This document shows, piece after piece, positions 1-10,056 of a stretch of DNA of 64,000 nucleotides. Origin of the DNA: Polystyrenella longa (lineage in GTDB: Bacteria; Planctomycetota; Planctomycetia; Planctomycetales; Planctomycetaceae); the NCBI RefSeq assembly GCF_007750395.1, contig NZ_CP036281.1, positions 3,929,001 to 3,993,000 of the forward strand, written 5' to 3'. A model generated the notes under the pieces. It saw nothing but the letters and a program-made list of their open reading frames with translations, was not told the origin of the DNA and did not search any database. Position 1 is the first letter of the stretch. Each line of letters starts with the position of its first letter. The position numbers and the translations under genes were made by a program.

Positions 1-68
1 CCATCTTAGCGATGACTATTTGGAGAAATTAAACGCGTCTAATCCCTTTGTAATGACAGGTGCCTCTG

Positions 69-818
69 ATGGCCGGCGACAAAGCTTATATTTCGCTGGG
101 GGGGAATCAGGGAAACCCCATCGAAACGATGCAGCAGAGCCTCCAACAGCTTGCTGCTCTCGACGGTATAGAGATCGACCGTGTTTCTTCGTTTTATCAA
201 ACGGCTCCCGTAGGAACCTATGCGGGCGATTCCTTTTATAACGCCGTCGCTGAGCTGGAGACCACCCTCCCCCCAATCGACTTGCTGAACCACCTGCTCC
301 AGATTGAACAAGAGCTTGGTCGGATACGCACCCTCCACTGGGGACCGCGAGTGATCGATCTCGATTTGCTGTTTTATGACGAACAGATCATCCATCTACC
401 CCAGCTCGTGCTCCCGCATCCGGCCGCCTGGTATCGCCGATTTGTTCTGGTCCCGCTGGTAGAAATCGCCCCAGAGCTACTGCATCCGGTGAAACTGGCT
501 ACCATCGCCGAATTGCTCAGATTAACGGAAGTAGTTCCTTACCAGGTCCACCTGATCGGTTCAGACACAGACTTGGACATTGCCCGCCGGGCGAGTTCAG
601 CATTTCCGCAAATCAATGTGAAGCAAATTGATTCGGTCGCCGATTTAGCCGCACCGCATTCGATGTTGCTGTTTGTTCAACCGACGGAGACGATCACTTG
701 GGAAGACAGCCCGCTCCTTACACGGATTGATCTGCAAACGGTCCTGGAATCTCAACTGCAGGAGACGATGGTCAACCTGTTTACATCTGCCCTGGGAGAG
801 GTGAATCGGTCTGTATAA
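69..818 (+). CDS. folK: 2-amino-4-hydroxy-6-hydroxymethyldihydropteridine pyrophosphokinase (HPPK) with C-terminal extension
   Basis: HPPK transfers pyrophosphate from ATP to 6-hydroxymethyl-7,8-dihydropterin in cytoplasmic folate synthesis. The N-terminal half carries the family pattern: a start strand followed by SLGGNQGNP (about residues 9-17) and the signature WGPRVIDLDLLFYDE near residues 92-106, whose two Asp residues bind magnesium-ATP. The ATG at 69 is preferred; an in-frame GTG at 60 would add three residues. A typical HPPK is about 160 residues. This protein is 249, so the last 85 or so residues are an extension with no motif I recognise. It converges on the UbiB gene with only 13 bp between the stop codons. 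The HPPK call is secure; the role of the tail is unknown. Confidence 0.93.
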   Translation: MAGDKAYISLGGNQGNPIETMQQSLQQLAALDGIEIDRVSSFYQTAPVGTYAGDSFYNAVAELETTLPPIDLLNHLLQIEQELGRIRTLHWGPRVIDLDLLFYDEQIIHLPQLVLPHPAAWYRRFVLVPLVEIAPELLHPVKLATIAELLRLTEVVPYQVHLIGSDTDLDIARRASSAFPQINVKQIDSVADLAAPHSMLLFVQPTETITWEDSPLLTRIDLQTVLESQLQETMVNLFTSALGEVNRSV

Positions 819-831
819 AAGCGAGTGACTA

Positions 832-2616
832 TCAGAGGCTACCACTACGCAAAACACCATAGATGAGCCACAGCCCCAGCAGACTGGACATAATGAATAC
901 GATTCCACTGACCCACGCCAACTCTCCTCCGCCCCGAATCAACAGGGCTGATGCGAGGATGAGCGATGACATCACCATCCCGATTGCGAGTCGGTTACTG
1001 GAGCGATCAACTTCCTGAATCAGGTGATTCACTTCTCCATGATCGAGTTTGATTCGAAGTTCATCTTCGCTCAGCTTTCGCAGGATCGTAGTAACATGAT
1101 AGGGAGTCTTGTGGGCCAATGTGAGCAGACGGCGAGACTCGCCCATCAGCATTCGCCCTACTCGAACCGGGTTGTATCGTTCCTTGATAATATCGGAAAC
1201 GAACGGTGCCAGCGCCCCTGCCATATTGAATTCGGGATTCAACCAGCGTCCCATTCCTTCCAGAGTGACAAAGGCGCGAATCAGTAGCATCAGGTTACTG
1301 GGACAATTCAGATTGTGAGTTGACATTAAGAGGACAAAATCGTTGAGCATAGGCCCAACGTTCAGCTTCTCTAACGGAACGCCGTAATAGGAATCGACGA
1401 GATCTCGAACATCGATTTTCAAAAGATTTTTATCGATCTCCCCGCGGCACTCTCCTACTTCCTGAATTAGAATTACAACCGAATTGTAATCTTTTTTCGA
1501 AACAGCATGGAAGAGATCCGCCAGCCGATCTCGAAGCTCCTCATCTAGGTAACCCACCATTCCGTAGTCAAGCAGGCAGATGGTGCCATCGTCCAGGATG
1601 CGGAGGTTTCCGGGATGAGGATCACCATGAAACACACCCAACTCGAACGCCATTTTCATGTAAATGTGCGCACCGTTGTCTGCGACTTGCTCATTCGTAA
1701 CGAATCCGGGACCGTTTTCTCCCATTGGGTCGTCGGTAGCTGAATTACAATCGGGAGTCACTGAATTCGCGGGTGCTGAAGTAGATTGCTTTCCTGGTTC
1801 TCGGTGGATGAAGTCGCGTAAAGTCGACCCCTGAATAAACTCCATCGTCAGCAGGCATTCCGTACACAGATCGGGATAGACTTCCGGAACATAGAGCGAC
1901 GCATCGTTACGAAACAGTCGCGAGAATTCCATCATCGTCTTGGCTTCGCGCTGAAAGTTCATTTCGCGTCGGATTGTGCGTGCGAAATGAGAGACCAAAC
2001 CACAGGGATCGAACATTCTGGCTTCGGGTATGTGTTTTTCGATTAAGATTGCCAGTTGCCCCATCAACGCAATGTCACTTTCGACTTCCTGAACAACATT
2101 GGGGCGTCGAACTTTTACAGCGACATCAATTCCTGTTTTAGTTCGAGCCTGATAAACCTGCCCTAATGATCCAGCCGCCAGCGGTTCATCCGGGAAGTAC
2201 TCGAACATCTCATCTACGGAGCCGCCGAGTTCTTTCTGGATGAGGCTTTGAGCCTCGCTGGTAGGAAACATGGGAAGCGATTCCTGGAGTTTCGTCAGCT
2301 CCTCAATGACATCGGGAGGTACAAGATCCGGTCGCGTACTGACAACTTGCCCGAACTTTACGAAACTTGGGCCCAGTTCCTCAAGCACCATGCGGATGCG
2401 TTCGGCGCGAGTCAGGGCAGGCGGAATCGAATTCTTTTTTTTCCGCCAGTCCAGCATACGGCGTCCCAGGCGGATAAATCTCCCAAGGCCAACCTGCTCT
2501 ACCAAATCTCCGAATCCGTACTTCAACAACACCGACACAATCTGGCGGCTGCGATTCAGATTCTTGAGGAATAGTAAAGGATGAGTCTCCAAACGGTCAC
2601 TCCATTTTTCCCGCAC
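832..2616 (-). CDS. ubiB: UbiB/ABC1 (ADCK) family atypical kinase
   Basis: Members of this atypical protein-kinase-like family support quinone biosynthesis and lipid homeostasis at the membrane. The 594-residue protein has the diagnostic KxGQ motif (KFGQ, residues 87-90), an Ala/Gly-rich loop AAGSLGQVYQ near 148 replacing a normal P-loop, the VAVKV lysine strand, then HGDPHPGN and LLDYG near 340-360 (catalytic and metal-binding). Two hydrophobic helices close the C-terminus, as is usual for membrane-anchored UbiB. Residues of about 280-315 form a polar, low-complexity insertion (Ser/Thr/Asn/Pro-rich) between the kinase lobes that I do not know from the family. No ubiquinone or menaquinone genes are adjacent, so the ubiB symbol is by family only. 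Confidence 0.9.
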   Translation of the reverse strand: MREKWSDRLETHPLLFLKNLNRSRQIVSVLLKYGFGDLVEQVGLGRFIRLGRRMLDWRKKKNSIPPALTRAERIRMVLEELGPSFVKFGQVVSTRPDLVPPDVIEELTKLQESLPMFPTSEAQSLIQKELGGSVDEMFEYFPDEPLAAGSLGQVYQARTKTGIDVAVKVRRPNVVQEVESDIALMGQLAILIEKHIPEARMFDPCGLVSHFARTIRREMNFQREAKTMMEFSRLFRNDASLYVPEVYPDLCTECLLTMEFIQGSTLRDFIHREPGKQSTSAPANSVTPDCNSATDDPMGENGPGFVTNEQVADNGAHIYMKMAFELGVFHGDPHPGNLRILDDGTICLLDYGMVGYLDEELRDRLADLFHAVSKKDYNSVVILIQEVGECRGEIDKNLLKIDVRDLVDSYYGVPLEKLNVGPMLNDFVLLMSTHNLNCPSNLMLLIRAFVTLEGMGRWLNPEFNMAGALAPFVSDIIKERYNPVRVGRMLMGESRRLLTLAHKTPYHVTTILRKLSEDELRIKLDHGEVNHLIQEVDRSSNRLAIGMVMSSLILASALLIRGGGELAWVSGIVFIMSSLLGLWLIYGVLRSGSL

Positions 2617-2782
2617 GCGGGTTTCTGGTGAATTAATTGACCACCCTGATTAACAGAAATTGGCATCCTGAGAGAGCCAATTTGATTGGGCAGTGCTTGT
2701 GATACGGAACAATTTATTGTTCATCGTAACCAGTTGTCGGAGGGAAGACAGCCTGCAATTCTGTTTTAACGACTTCTACGGA

Positions 2783-4390
2783 TCACATTACTGAGAAGTA
2801 GTTCGACACGGCAAAATCGAAACCATAATTACTCAGTTTTTTCGGCCGTTTATGATAGACACAATGATTCTTGACTTGCAGTAACAGGTCGCGCGGCTGG
2901 CAGGCTCGGAAGGGACGATCCACCGCCTTGTAATGAGTCTCGATCAGGTAGTCGACCGCTTTTCTCGCTTCGGAATCATATGCAAAGCCCATCATGGGAG
3001 CCATCAATTCCAGCAATTCCCGGAACTGCGCTTCCGTGGGATCCGGAGCTTCAATTTTATAAGGAATACGCCGTAAAAAAGCACCGTCGACCAGGTCTTT
3101 GGGTTCCAGGTTTGTCGAGAAGATGATCAGTTGATCAAAAGGAACTTGAATTTTCTTACCACTGGGAAGGTTTAAAAAGTCATACCTTTTTTCCAGCGGC
3201 ACAATCCAGCGGTTAAGTAGTTCATCAACGGGCATCTGCTGACGACCAAAGTCATCGATGACCAACGTACCGCAGTTACTTTTCAGTTGTAAAGGAGCCT
3301 CACAAATTTTGGTCAGAGGATTTTGCGAGACCTCCAGTTCATTCATCGTCAATTCACCACCGGCGATCACCGTGGGGCGTACTACTTGCACCCAACGTTG
3401 ATCGACACCTGACAAATCCAGCAGGCCGTTTTCTTTATCTTCAGTGACCAACTCATGGACACCGGGATCGTACAAGCGAATGATGTCGCCATCGATTCCC
3501 AATGCCTTGGGGATCCAGATGGTCGAACCGAAACAGGCAGTCACTCGTTCGGCAATACTGGTTTTTCCGTTACCCGGTTCCCCAAACAGGAACATACCTC
3601 GCCCGGAGTTAATCGCCGGGCCTAACCGCTCAAACATATCTTCGCTAATGATTAAATCGGAAAAGGCGCGTTTCAGGTCTTCCTCGCAGACTTCCTGACG
3701 CGCGATACTCTGCGCTTCCATCGCTTTAAGATAGTCCCCTAAGGTGACCGGCGCTGAACCAAAGTAGGAGCATTCCTCGGCGTATCGTTTGGCACGATCT
3801 CGCCCGAAGTCGGTTATCACAAACTCGTAGTCACCCATCTCTGCCGACCCTTTGTAGGCCAGCAATTGATCCTGCTTACACTGCTGTAAAATGGGATCCA
3901 CAATTTGAAATGAGAGACAGACCTGTCGACTGATCGTACGTCCGGAAGCGGAACCTTTCGACAATAGGAATTTCAGGACAAGCCGTTCGATCTCTTCAAA
4001 TGAGAGACCAGTTTTAGCCAAATTCTCTGGAATTGTGGGACGAAAAGGACCTTTTTTCTCCTCTTGACCACCTAACAGATGATTCACCCGATGAAAAAGT
4101 TCACCGAGGGGGGAATCGGATTCAACGCATTCGGGCTCGGTATAGAGTCCTTCTTTCGAAAGAACCGCTTCCTGCTGACCTTCAGCGGTAGCCACAGGCG
4201 AATTCAATCGTGCGGAATTTAAGGAAGTCTCTTCGCTCTGCTCGGAGCCATCTGGTAACTCGTCAAAATCGATATTCAAGTCATCCAGGTTGTCGATGTT
4301 CCCATCAAGATCGCCTTGAGGAGCGCGCAGGTCCCCCTTGATGTGCTGAAGATATTCCGTCGGGGACATTTTTGAGGATGCATCGGACAT
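2783..4390 (-). CDS. AAA-family ATPase with N-terminal winged-helix-like region
   Basis: A 535-residue cytoplasmic ATPase, starting at the ATG at 4390 (an upstream in-frame ATG at 4399 is possible). The first 110 residues are acidic and probably disordered. Residues of about 120-200 look like a helix-turn-helix/winged-helix module. The AAA core follows: Walker [10 protein letters not shown], Walker B LVIDDFG, sensor-1 IIFSTN and an arginine-finger-like FLRRI. The C-terminal helical part is typical of AAA+ proteins. The core is not that of MoxR, FtsH or Lon, and no partner gene identifies the substrate. It might be a planctomycetal regulatory ATPase; that is inference. The ATPase call is firm, the function is not known. 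Confidence 0.85.
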   Translation of the reverse strand: MSDASSKMSPTEYLQHIKGDLRAPQGDLDGNIDNLDDLNIDFDELPDGSEQSEETSLNSARLNSPVATAEGQQEAVLSKEGLYTEPECVESDSPLGELFHRVNHLLGGQEEKKGPFRPTIPENLAKTGLSFEEIERLVLKFLLSKGSASGRTISRQVCLSFQIVDPILQQCKQDQLLAYKGSAEMGDYEFVITDFGRDRAKRYAEECSYFGSAPVTLGDYLKAMEAQSIARQEVCEEDLKRAFSDLIISEDMFERLGPAINSGRGMFLFGEPGNGKTSIAERVTACFGSTIWIPKALGIDGDIIRLYDPGVHELVTEDKENGLLDLSGVDQRWVQVVRPTVIAGGELTMNELEVSQNPLTKICEAPLQLKSNCGTLVIDDFGRQQMPVDELLNRWIVPLEKRYDFLNLPSGKKIQVPFDQLIIFSTNLEPKDLVDGAFLRRIPYKIEAPDPTEAQFRELLELMAPMMGFAYDSEARKAVDYLIETHYKAVDRPFRACQPRDLLLQVKNHCVYHKRPKKLSNYGFDFAVSNYFSVM

Positions 4391-4977
4391 AGTACACAAC
4401 TCTAGCCCATGAGGCTCGGCAAAGTATCTGTTTTATTTTGAGGGAATGGCTCTCGTCTTTGGAGAAACAACAGAGCAGTTGCCGCTCATTGTTGTTCTCA
4501 ATTTTTGTCAGTCAAATACCTCTATCTAAATCATAATACGTCACGAAATCGTTCCATGAGGGCAACCGGACCGAAACACGTGGTAATTATACCTCATCTT
4601 CCCCGAACTCCCGATGTGGCGCAGATAGTCTGAACTAAGGGGTTTCAACGATTACGAGACCTGAACGGCCTTTTGCCTTCCGGTATCAACGAATAAATCG
4701 GTTGTCCCTGTATTCACTGCCCGGATCCCTCTGATGAAGTACAAATTTTTCTTCGAGATCTGGGTTAGTTCCGGCTTCGAGATCATTCGCAACTGAGGGT
4801 GGAATTGTTTATCCTGCATAAACTTAGGCACGCAACTACGACGTACATCAACCATATAAAGGGTGCCTTTCCTCTCTGATACCGCCGGATCGACGACTAT
4901 AAAGCGATTCGCGCCCTTTCTCTCACTCGATTCATCATTCATTTTTCGCTGGAATATTCCCCGGGAGTCCTAATTTC
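4391..4977. other. Intergenic region between divergent AAA ATPase and ribulokinase genes
   Basis: About 590 bp separate the divergent start codons. It should hold promoters for both directions, but I found no convincing -35/-10 pair, operator palindrome or riboswitch. It contains one minus-strand reading frame (4652-4942), listed separately as doubtful. The half next to the ATPase (4430-4650) is AT-rich and has no open frame of note. Confidence 0.5.
4652..4942 (-). CDS. Doubtful small hypothetical protein (96 aa)
   Basis: A minus-strand frame opening with ATG 35 bp upstream of the divergent ribulokinase start. It encodes a basic, soluble 96-residue product with no signal peptide, membrane segment or motif I recognise. 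It does not overlap another gene and has ordinary codon use, which keeps it alive as a candidate. There is no strong Shine-Dalgarno sequence in front of it. It may equally be a chance frame in a regulatory spacer. Confidence 0.3.
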   Translation of the reverse strand: MNDESSERKGANRFIVVDPAVSERKGTLYMVDVRRSCVPKFMQDKQFHPQLRMISKPELTQISKKNLYFIRGIRAVNTGTTDLFVDTGRQKAVQVS

Positions 4978-6597
4978 ATGACGAACCCCATCGCCCTCGG
5001 TCTCGATTTCGGAACCGAATCTGTCCGTGCTCTGTTCGTCGACCTGATTGGAAACGAAGTCGCTTCCGCCGTCGTTCCTTATACTCATGGTCAGATCACA
5101 AAAACCTTGCCCGGTACTGGAGAAGAGATCCCGGCCAGTTACGCTTTCCAACACCCGCTGGACTGGGTCGAATGTTCTGCCAAGGCGGTGCAGGAAGGGT
5201 TGAAATCGGGAGGACTTCAGGGCGAGCAGATCATTGGGATTGGAGTCGACTTCACCAGTTGTACTATGCTTCCCAGCCTGAAAGACGGTACGCCACTCTG
5301 TATGGTTGACGAGTTCAAATCAGAGATGTTCAGCTGGCCGAAGTTGTGGAAACATCACGGGGCCCAGACACAAACAGATCGAATCAATGAACTTGCCGAG
5401 TCCCGCAATGAATCTTTTCTGAGTCGCTACGGGGGAATCATCGGACTGGAATGGTTCTTCCCTAAAGTATTAGAAACACTCGAGAAAGCACCGGAAGTCT
5501 ATCGGGCAACAGAAGTCTGGCTCGAAGGAGGCGACTGGTATGTATGGCAACTTGTCGGCGGAACTGCAGAGACTCTTCCCCGATCGACGTGCCAAGCTGG
5601 TTACAAAGCGATGTGGCACGCTCAAGATGGTTATCCCAGCAGCGAGTTTTTTGCTGCACTACATCCCGAGCTGGAAAACGTCGTCGCAGAAAAGATGCCC
5701 GGCCGAATGCTGGCTCCAGGAACTTCGGCAGGTGGATTGACTGCGGACATGGCTAAGAAGTTCGGCCTCCCTGCTGGAACGCCCGTCAGCGCCTCCATCA
5801 TTGATGCCCACGCCGGTGTCCCCGGTGCAGGTGCGGCGGAAGCGGGGGCGATGGTACTCGTGATGGGAACGTCCAGTTGCCATATGTTGAACGCCACTTC
5901 CGAGCAATCCGTTCCAGGCGTCGCCGGGATCGTCGAAGGAGGAATTCTGCCTGACTTTTTCGGATACGAAACTGGACAGGCTGCCGTTGGCGATGCATTC
6001 GACTGGCTGCGAAAAACCCTCAACCAGGACAACTTCGACGAATTGACTGCCGGTGCTGCCGCCCTGCCCGCTGGTGCGGAAGGAGTTCTCTGTGTCGACT
6101 GGATGAACGGTTGCCGCACTCCGTTAATGGACGGCGCGGTCAAAGGGGCTTTTCTCGGCCTGACTTTAAACCATGGACCGCAGCATCTATATCGAGCCTT
6201 GATGGAAGGCTCCGCGTTTGGTGTTCGCTGGATCGCAGATATTCTCATTGAGAACAATGTGCCTGTTACATTATTTATTGCCACAGGAGGATTGCCGCAC
6301 CATAACCCTCTGCTCGTTCAGATTTATGCCGACGTCCTGGGTAAGCCAATTCTGGTTCATCCCTCCAAACAAGGCCCTGCCCTGGGCGCGGCCATCTTAG
6401 GGGTACTGGCGGCAGATACTGAGCATCAATATTTCAAATCGACAACTGAGGCGATCAATACCATGGCGGGTGTGCAGAAGGGAGTGCCGGGGCGCGAAGG
6501 TATTCTTGTGCAACCGAACGCAGACACACACGCTCAGTACAATGAAATTTATTCCCAATACCGGAATGCCGCCGACTGGATCAGCCAGAAAAAATGA
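4978..6597 (+). CDS. araB: Ribulokinase-type FGGY carbohydrate kinase
   Basis: FGGY kinases phosphorylate ketoses and polyols with ATP in the cytoplasm. This 539-residue protein starts with the sugar-kinase phosphate-1 motif LGLDFGTESVRALFVDL, the FGTESVR form being the one I associate with ribulokinases. It has an Asp in the IIDAHAGVPGAG segment (likely the catalytic base region) and the ATGGLPHHNPLLVQIYADVLG adenosine-binding signature in the C-terminal lobe. Length matches ribulokinase (about 540-560). The next gene, about 120 bp downstream, encodes a ketol-isomerase of the fucose/arabinose isomerase type, so the two probably convert an aldose to a ketose-phosphate. The actual sugar (L-arabinose, L-fucose or similar) cannot be read from the sequence. 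Confidence 0.85.
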   Translation: MTNPIALGLDFGTESVRALFVDLIGNEVASAVVPYTHGQITKTLPGTGEEIPASYAFQHPLDWVECSAKAVQEGLKSGGLQGEQIIGIGVDFTSCTMLPSLKDGTPLCMVDEFKSEMFSWPKLWKHHGAQTQTDRINELAESRNESFLSRYGGIIGLEWFFPKVLETLEKAPEVYRATEVWLEGGDWYVWQLVGGTAETLPRSTCQAGYKAMWHAQDGYPSSEFFAALHPELENVVAEKMPGRMLAPGTSAGGLTADMAKKFGLPAGTPVSASIIDAHAGVPGAGAAEAGAMVLVMGTSSCHMLNATSEQSVPGVAGIVEGGILPDFFGYETGQAAVGDAFDWLRKTLNQDNFDELTAGAAALPAGAEGVLCVDWMNGCRTPLMDGAVKGAFLGLTLNHGPQHLYRALMEGSAFGVRWIADILIENNVPVTLFIATGGLPHHNPLLVQIYADVLGKPILVHPSKQGPALGAAILGVLAADTEHQYFKSTTEAINTMAGVQKGVPGREGILVQPNADTHAQYNEIYSQYRNAADWISQKK

Positions 6598-6718
6598 GCT
6601 GCTTTGTAGTCGTGCCCGGCATGTTTGACAACTGGGCCTGCCTGACGAGACAATTCACCGACAGTTGATCTGCCGGAATACTCTACCTTCATCCAAACTC
6701 TCTACTCTGAGTAAAACC

Positions 6719-8392
6719 ATGTCTAAATATGAACTGCCCACATTAAAGAAACGTCCCAAACTCAAAAAGAAGGAAGTTTACCTGCTCGCCAGTGGTGACC
6801 TTCGCATTTCTGCCAACCAGATGTGTTGGGACGCCCAGGCAGAGATGGAAAAAGATCTCACCGCGGCTATCGAGGCTGCTGGTTATTCCGTCGTTCGCGC
6901 GCATTCTTATAAAGCGGATGAAAAACATGGTTTCATTGCTTCACAAACTGAGGGAATGCAGATCTTCGCGGAGCTGGATCCCAAAGCACCGATTATTGTC
7001 GCGGAAGCCGTTTGGCAATATTCGCACCATGTTCTGTCTGGATTGATCACTCACGAAGGCCCCATCCTGACCGCCGCAAACTGGTCCGGAACCTGGCCCG
7101 GCCTGGTCGGAATGCTCAACTTGAACGGATCACTGACCAAAGCAGGCGTGAAATATTCGACATTGTGGTCGGAAGATTTCACCGACGACTACTTTACCAG
7201 TCGCCTCAAAAAATGGTTGGAAACTGGCAAGTGCAAACACAGCGTAAAACATGCTGTTCCACTTTCCAAACTGAAAGTCGACAACTCCGTTCGTAAGCTG
7301 GCGCAGGCACTGGCAAATCAGTTGCAGTCGGAAAAGGCGATCATGGGCGTCTTTGATGAAGGTTGCATGGGCATGTTCAATGCGATCATCCCTGACCATC
7401 TGTTAAATCCAACGGGCGTTTACAAAGAACGGCTGAGCCAGTCCGCTTTGTATGCTGAAATGCGAAATGTTTCTGACGACGAAGCCACAGCAGTTTATCA
7501 ATGGTACCTGAAGAAAGGAATGAAATTCCATACAGGCTCTACCCATGAAACCGACCTGACTGAAGAGCAGATTTTGCTTCAATGCAAAATGTATATCGCC
7601 GCTGTACGCATCGCGGATGACTTTGGTTGTCACACCATCGGGATTCAGTATCAGCAGGGGTTGAAAGATATCGCTCCCGCATCGGACCTGGTGGAAGGAA
7701 CACTCAACAATGAAGACCGCCCTCCAGTGAAAAGCCGCGATGGTAAACGCGAACTTTACAAAGGGGAAGCGATTCCTCACTTCAATGAAGTCGATGAGTG
7801 TGCCGGATTGGACGGACTCCTGACCTACCGAGTACACAAAGCAATGGGGCAACCGGTCGAGAACACCTTGCATGATATCCGCTGGGGTGACAAAGACGCC
7901 TCAGGAACTGTTGACGACTACGTCTGGGTCCTGCTGATCAGTGGCGCCGCTCCGCCCGCCCACTTTATTGACGGTTGGAAAGGGGCAGAAGGCCTGCGTC
8001 AGGTCCCGATGTTCTTCCCTGCTGGTGGTTCAACACTCCGTGGGATTTCTAAACCAGGTGAACTCGTCTGGTCGCGTGTTTATATCGAAGGTGGCAAGCT
8101 CAAAATGGACCTGGGACGTGCAGGTGTCGTGGAACTGCCACGGGAGGAGACTGATCGTCGCTGGAAAGAGACGACGGAACAGTGGCCGATCATGCATGCC
8201 GTTACGTATGGAGTTTCTCGCGACCAGATGATGGCTAAACATCAGTCAAATCATATTCAAGTTGCCTACGCCAACAGTGCTGCCGAAGCGGATAAAGCAA
8301 TGTTTGCTAAAGCGACCCTCGCCGCCGAACTTGGGATGGAAGTCAAGATCTGCGGAACGCGTAAAAACGGAAAATCCTGGCCAGAAGCCTGA
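6719..8392 (+). CDS. L-fucose/L-arabinose isomerase family protein
   Basis: A 557-residue cytoplasmic sugar isomerase, starting at the ATG at 6719 ([11 protein letters not shown]); an in-frame ATG at 6665 would add 18 residues without clear homology. The [19 protein letters not shown] stretch matches the L-fucose isomerase active-site region, where Glu and Asp bind manganese. The N-terminal domain (about 1-170) has the alternating Rossmann-like pattern of the family. Length is slightly below FucI (about 590). It follows the ribulokinase-type gene in the same direction and is closed by a hairpin at 8440-8474, so the pair probably forms a two-gene operon. Substrate preference is uncertain; family assignment is good. 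Confidence 0.82.
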   Translation: MSKYELPTLKKRPKLKKKEVYLLASGDLRISANQMCWDAQAEMEKDLTAAIEAAGYSVVRAHSYKADEKHGFIASQTEGMQIFAELDPKAPIIVAEAVWQYSHHVLSGLITHEGPILTAANWSGTWPGLVGMLNLNGSLTKAGVKYSTLWSEDFTDDYFTSRLKKWLETGKCKHSVKHAVPLSKLKVDNSVRKLAQALANQLQSEKAIMGVFDEGCMGMFNAIIPDHLLNPTGVYKERLSQSALYAEMRNVSDDEATAVYQWYLKKGMKFHTGSTHETDLTEEQILLQCKMYIAAVRIADDFGCHTIGIQYQQGLKDIAPASDLVEGTLNNEDRPPVKSRDGKRELYKGEAIPHFNEVDECAGLDGLLTYRVHKAMGQPVENTLHDIRWGDKDASGTVDDYVWVLLISGAAPPAHFIDGWKGAEGLRQVPMFFPAGGSTLRGISKPGELVWSRVYIEGGKLKMDLGRAGVVELPREETDRRWKETTEQWPIMHAVTYGVSRDQMMAKHQSNHIQVAYANSAAEADKAMFAKATLAAELGMEVKICGTRKNGKSWPEA

Positions 8393-8439
8393 TTGACTCT
8401 CGATGTCAACATGCCAAGGCAAACTTTGATCACTACAGA

Positions 8440-8474
8440 AACGAACACACCGGAAAATGCCTGGTGTGTTCGTT
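8440..8474 (+). terminator. Hairpin terminator after the sugar isomerase
   Basis: A perfect 12-bp inverted repeat (AACGAACACACC at 8440-8451, GGTGTGTTCGTT at 8463-8474) with an 11-base loop lies 48 bp after the isomerase stop. It is extended by ACAG/CTGT outside a one-base bulge. The downstream tract (CTGTTTAT) is only moderately T-rich, so it may be a weak intrinsic terminator or an mRNA 3-prime stabiliser. The next gene begins 110 bp later. Confidence 0.7.
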
Positions 8475-8583
8475 CTGTTTATCAAGGTCACGCGATAAAC
8501 TTGAACGACCTTCCCAGTTTCCAAATTGCTAATTTCTTAATCAAGACTTACACACTCAAATCAAAATCCACAGTAGGAGCGGC

Positions 8584-9909
8584 ATGAAAAACAGCCTGGC
8601 GGAAATTCCGGAACTGGCTAATTATCGATCGGGACGAGGTTTGATTCGTATTCCGATGGAACAGGATGTCCCCTTCACCCCCCGCGTTCGAGCAATCGTC
8701 GATACCGCCGAATTTCAACGACTGCGACAGGTCACCCAACTGGGGTTAGCATCCAAAATTTACCCCGGTGCAACTCACACTCGGTTTGAGCATGCTCTGG
8801 GAGTTTTTCTAAATGCGGTCCGCTACCTGATCCAACTGACTCACGACCCCCGGTTCAGTGCGGTTATTGATCGCCATCATGCTGAAGTCCTGATGGTGTC
8901 CGCGCTGCTACACGACTTGGGACACTGGCCCTACTGTCATCCGATTGAAGACCTCAATCTTCCTAATATGCCCCAGCATGAAGAGTTCGCCGGCTCCTTC
9001 TTGCAACCTGATTCTGAATTAACCCGAGTCCTGAAGTCGCATTGGGATATCAAACCGGAAGAAGTTCTCGACGTCCTGGTCGCACGCACAGATTCACCAC
9101 AACTTAGATTGATTCGCTCCATTCTTTCCGGTCCGATCGACATCGATAAGATGGATTACCTGGACCGGGACAGTCTGCACGCTGGTGTTCCTTATGGTCG
9201 TAACTTCGACCGGAACCGACTCATCCAATCATTGATGGTGAATGAAACGGGCGACGGGTTGGCTGTAAGCGAAAAAGGGAAAACGGCTACCGAGTTAATG
9301 GTCTTTGCACGCTATGTCATGTTCAGCGAAGTCTACTGGCACCACGCGGTACGCGCATCGACCTGTATGTTCGGCCGCGCTTTTCAGGAATTATATCAAC
9401 AGTGGGATTTGAACTGGTTGTTCCATCAGAGTGAATCAGACATGGTGCAGGAACTCCGTCGAGCGGCGGAGGGCAAACCGGTGGCCAAGTTGCTGGAAGG
9501 CATCTTTGGAAACAGGCGTTCGATCTACAAACGCGTAGGCGAGTACAGTCTTGTTCAATCTGCCGAACTATACCAACAACTTTCGGGAAAGCGACATGAC
9601 TATCTGGAGCAGGTTGTTCGCAAACTGGCGGAAGTTCTGACCTCCCGAGCGGGCGTCGAGTTTGATCCGTTCGATTTGTTGATTGATGCTCCACCCGCAG
9701 ATCGGGAAGTCGAATTCAAAGTTCAGATCTACTACGCTAAAGAAGACGTCTATCGCTACCTGCATGACGTCTCGCCCGTGATTGAGTCGCTTGCCCAACG
9801 GCAATTCGACGACTACGTCAAACGAGTTCGTATCTTTGTGAACCCACACAAACGGTCTCACGTGCCCGATCAGCCGGAATTGACGCAGATTTTACTCGAT
9901 ATTGTGTAA
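8584..9909 (+). CDS. HD-domain phosphohydrolase (SAMHD1/dGTPase-like superfamily)
   Basis: HD hydrolases use metal-bound His and Asp to cleave phosphate esters, often of nucleotides. The 441-residue protein has the order RFEHALGVF (first His), ALLHDLGHWPYCHP (HD pair) and SGPIDIDKMDYLDRDSLHAG (final Asp), which is the arrangement of the YdhJ/SAMHD1-type branch. The ATG is preceded by a good AGGAG ribosome-binding site at about 8575-8579. It stands alone between a terminator and the FGE-like gene. The substrate is unknown; a dNTPase is possible by family but not shown. No nuclease, methylase or toxin lies nearby to suggest a defence role. Confidence 0.85.
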   Translation: MKNSLAEIPELANYRSGRGLIRIPMEQDVPFTPRVRAIVDTAEFQRLRQVTQLGLASKIYPGATHTRFEHALGVFLNAVRYLIQLTHDPRFSAVIDRHHAEVLMVSALLHDLGHWPYCHPIEDLNLPNMPQHEEFAGSFLQPDSELTRVLKSHWDIKPEEVLDVLVARTDSPQLRLIRSILSGPIDIDKMDYLDRDSLHAGVPYGRNFDRNRLIQSLMVNETGDGLAVSEKGKTATELMVFARYVMFSEVYWHHAVRASTCMFGRAFQELYQQWDLNWLFHQSESDMVQELRRAAEGKPVAKLLEGIFGNRRSIYKRVGEYSLVQSAELYQQLSGKRHDYLEQVVRKLAEVLTSRAGVEFDPFDLLIDAPPADREVEFKVQIYYAKEDVYRYLHDVSPVIESLAQRQFDDYVKRVRIFVNPHKRSHVPDQPELTQILLDIV

Positions 9910-10056
9910 GCTCGCGTCTTCCTTGTTAAATTTTCGACTTTCCCTGCTCCTGTAGGCAATATCGGGGAATACAGGTCACTTTGAATTCCGTACTATAAAA
10001 GGAAGGGCCCACTCCGCCCGAACTTTGTTGCGCGTTCTCGAAGAAAGGCCAGGAAG

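Noticed and set aside
4652-4942. Small minus-strand frame in the spacer before the ribulokinase gene as a confident gene
   Set aside because: No ribosome-binding site, domain or homology is visible; kept only as a low-confidence entry.
8584-9909. HD phosphohydrolase as an antiphage dNTPase system
   Set aside because: It stands alone, with no defence-type partner or mobile-element signature; a housekeeping role is more economical.
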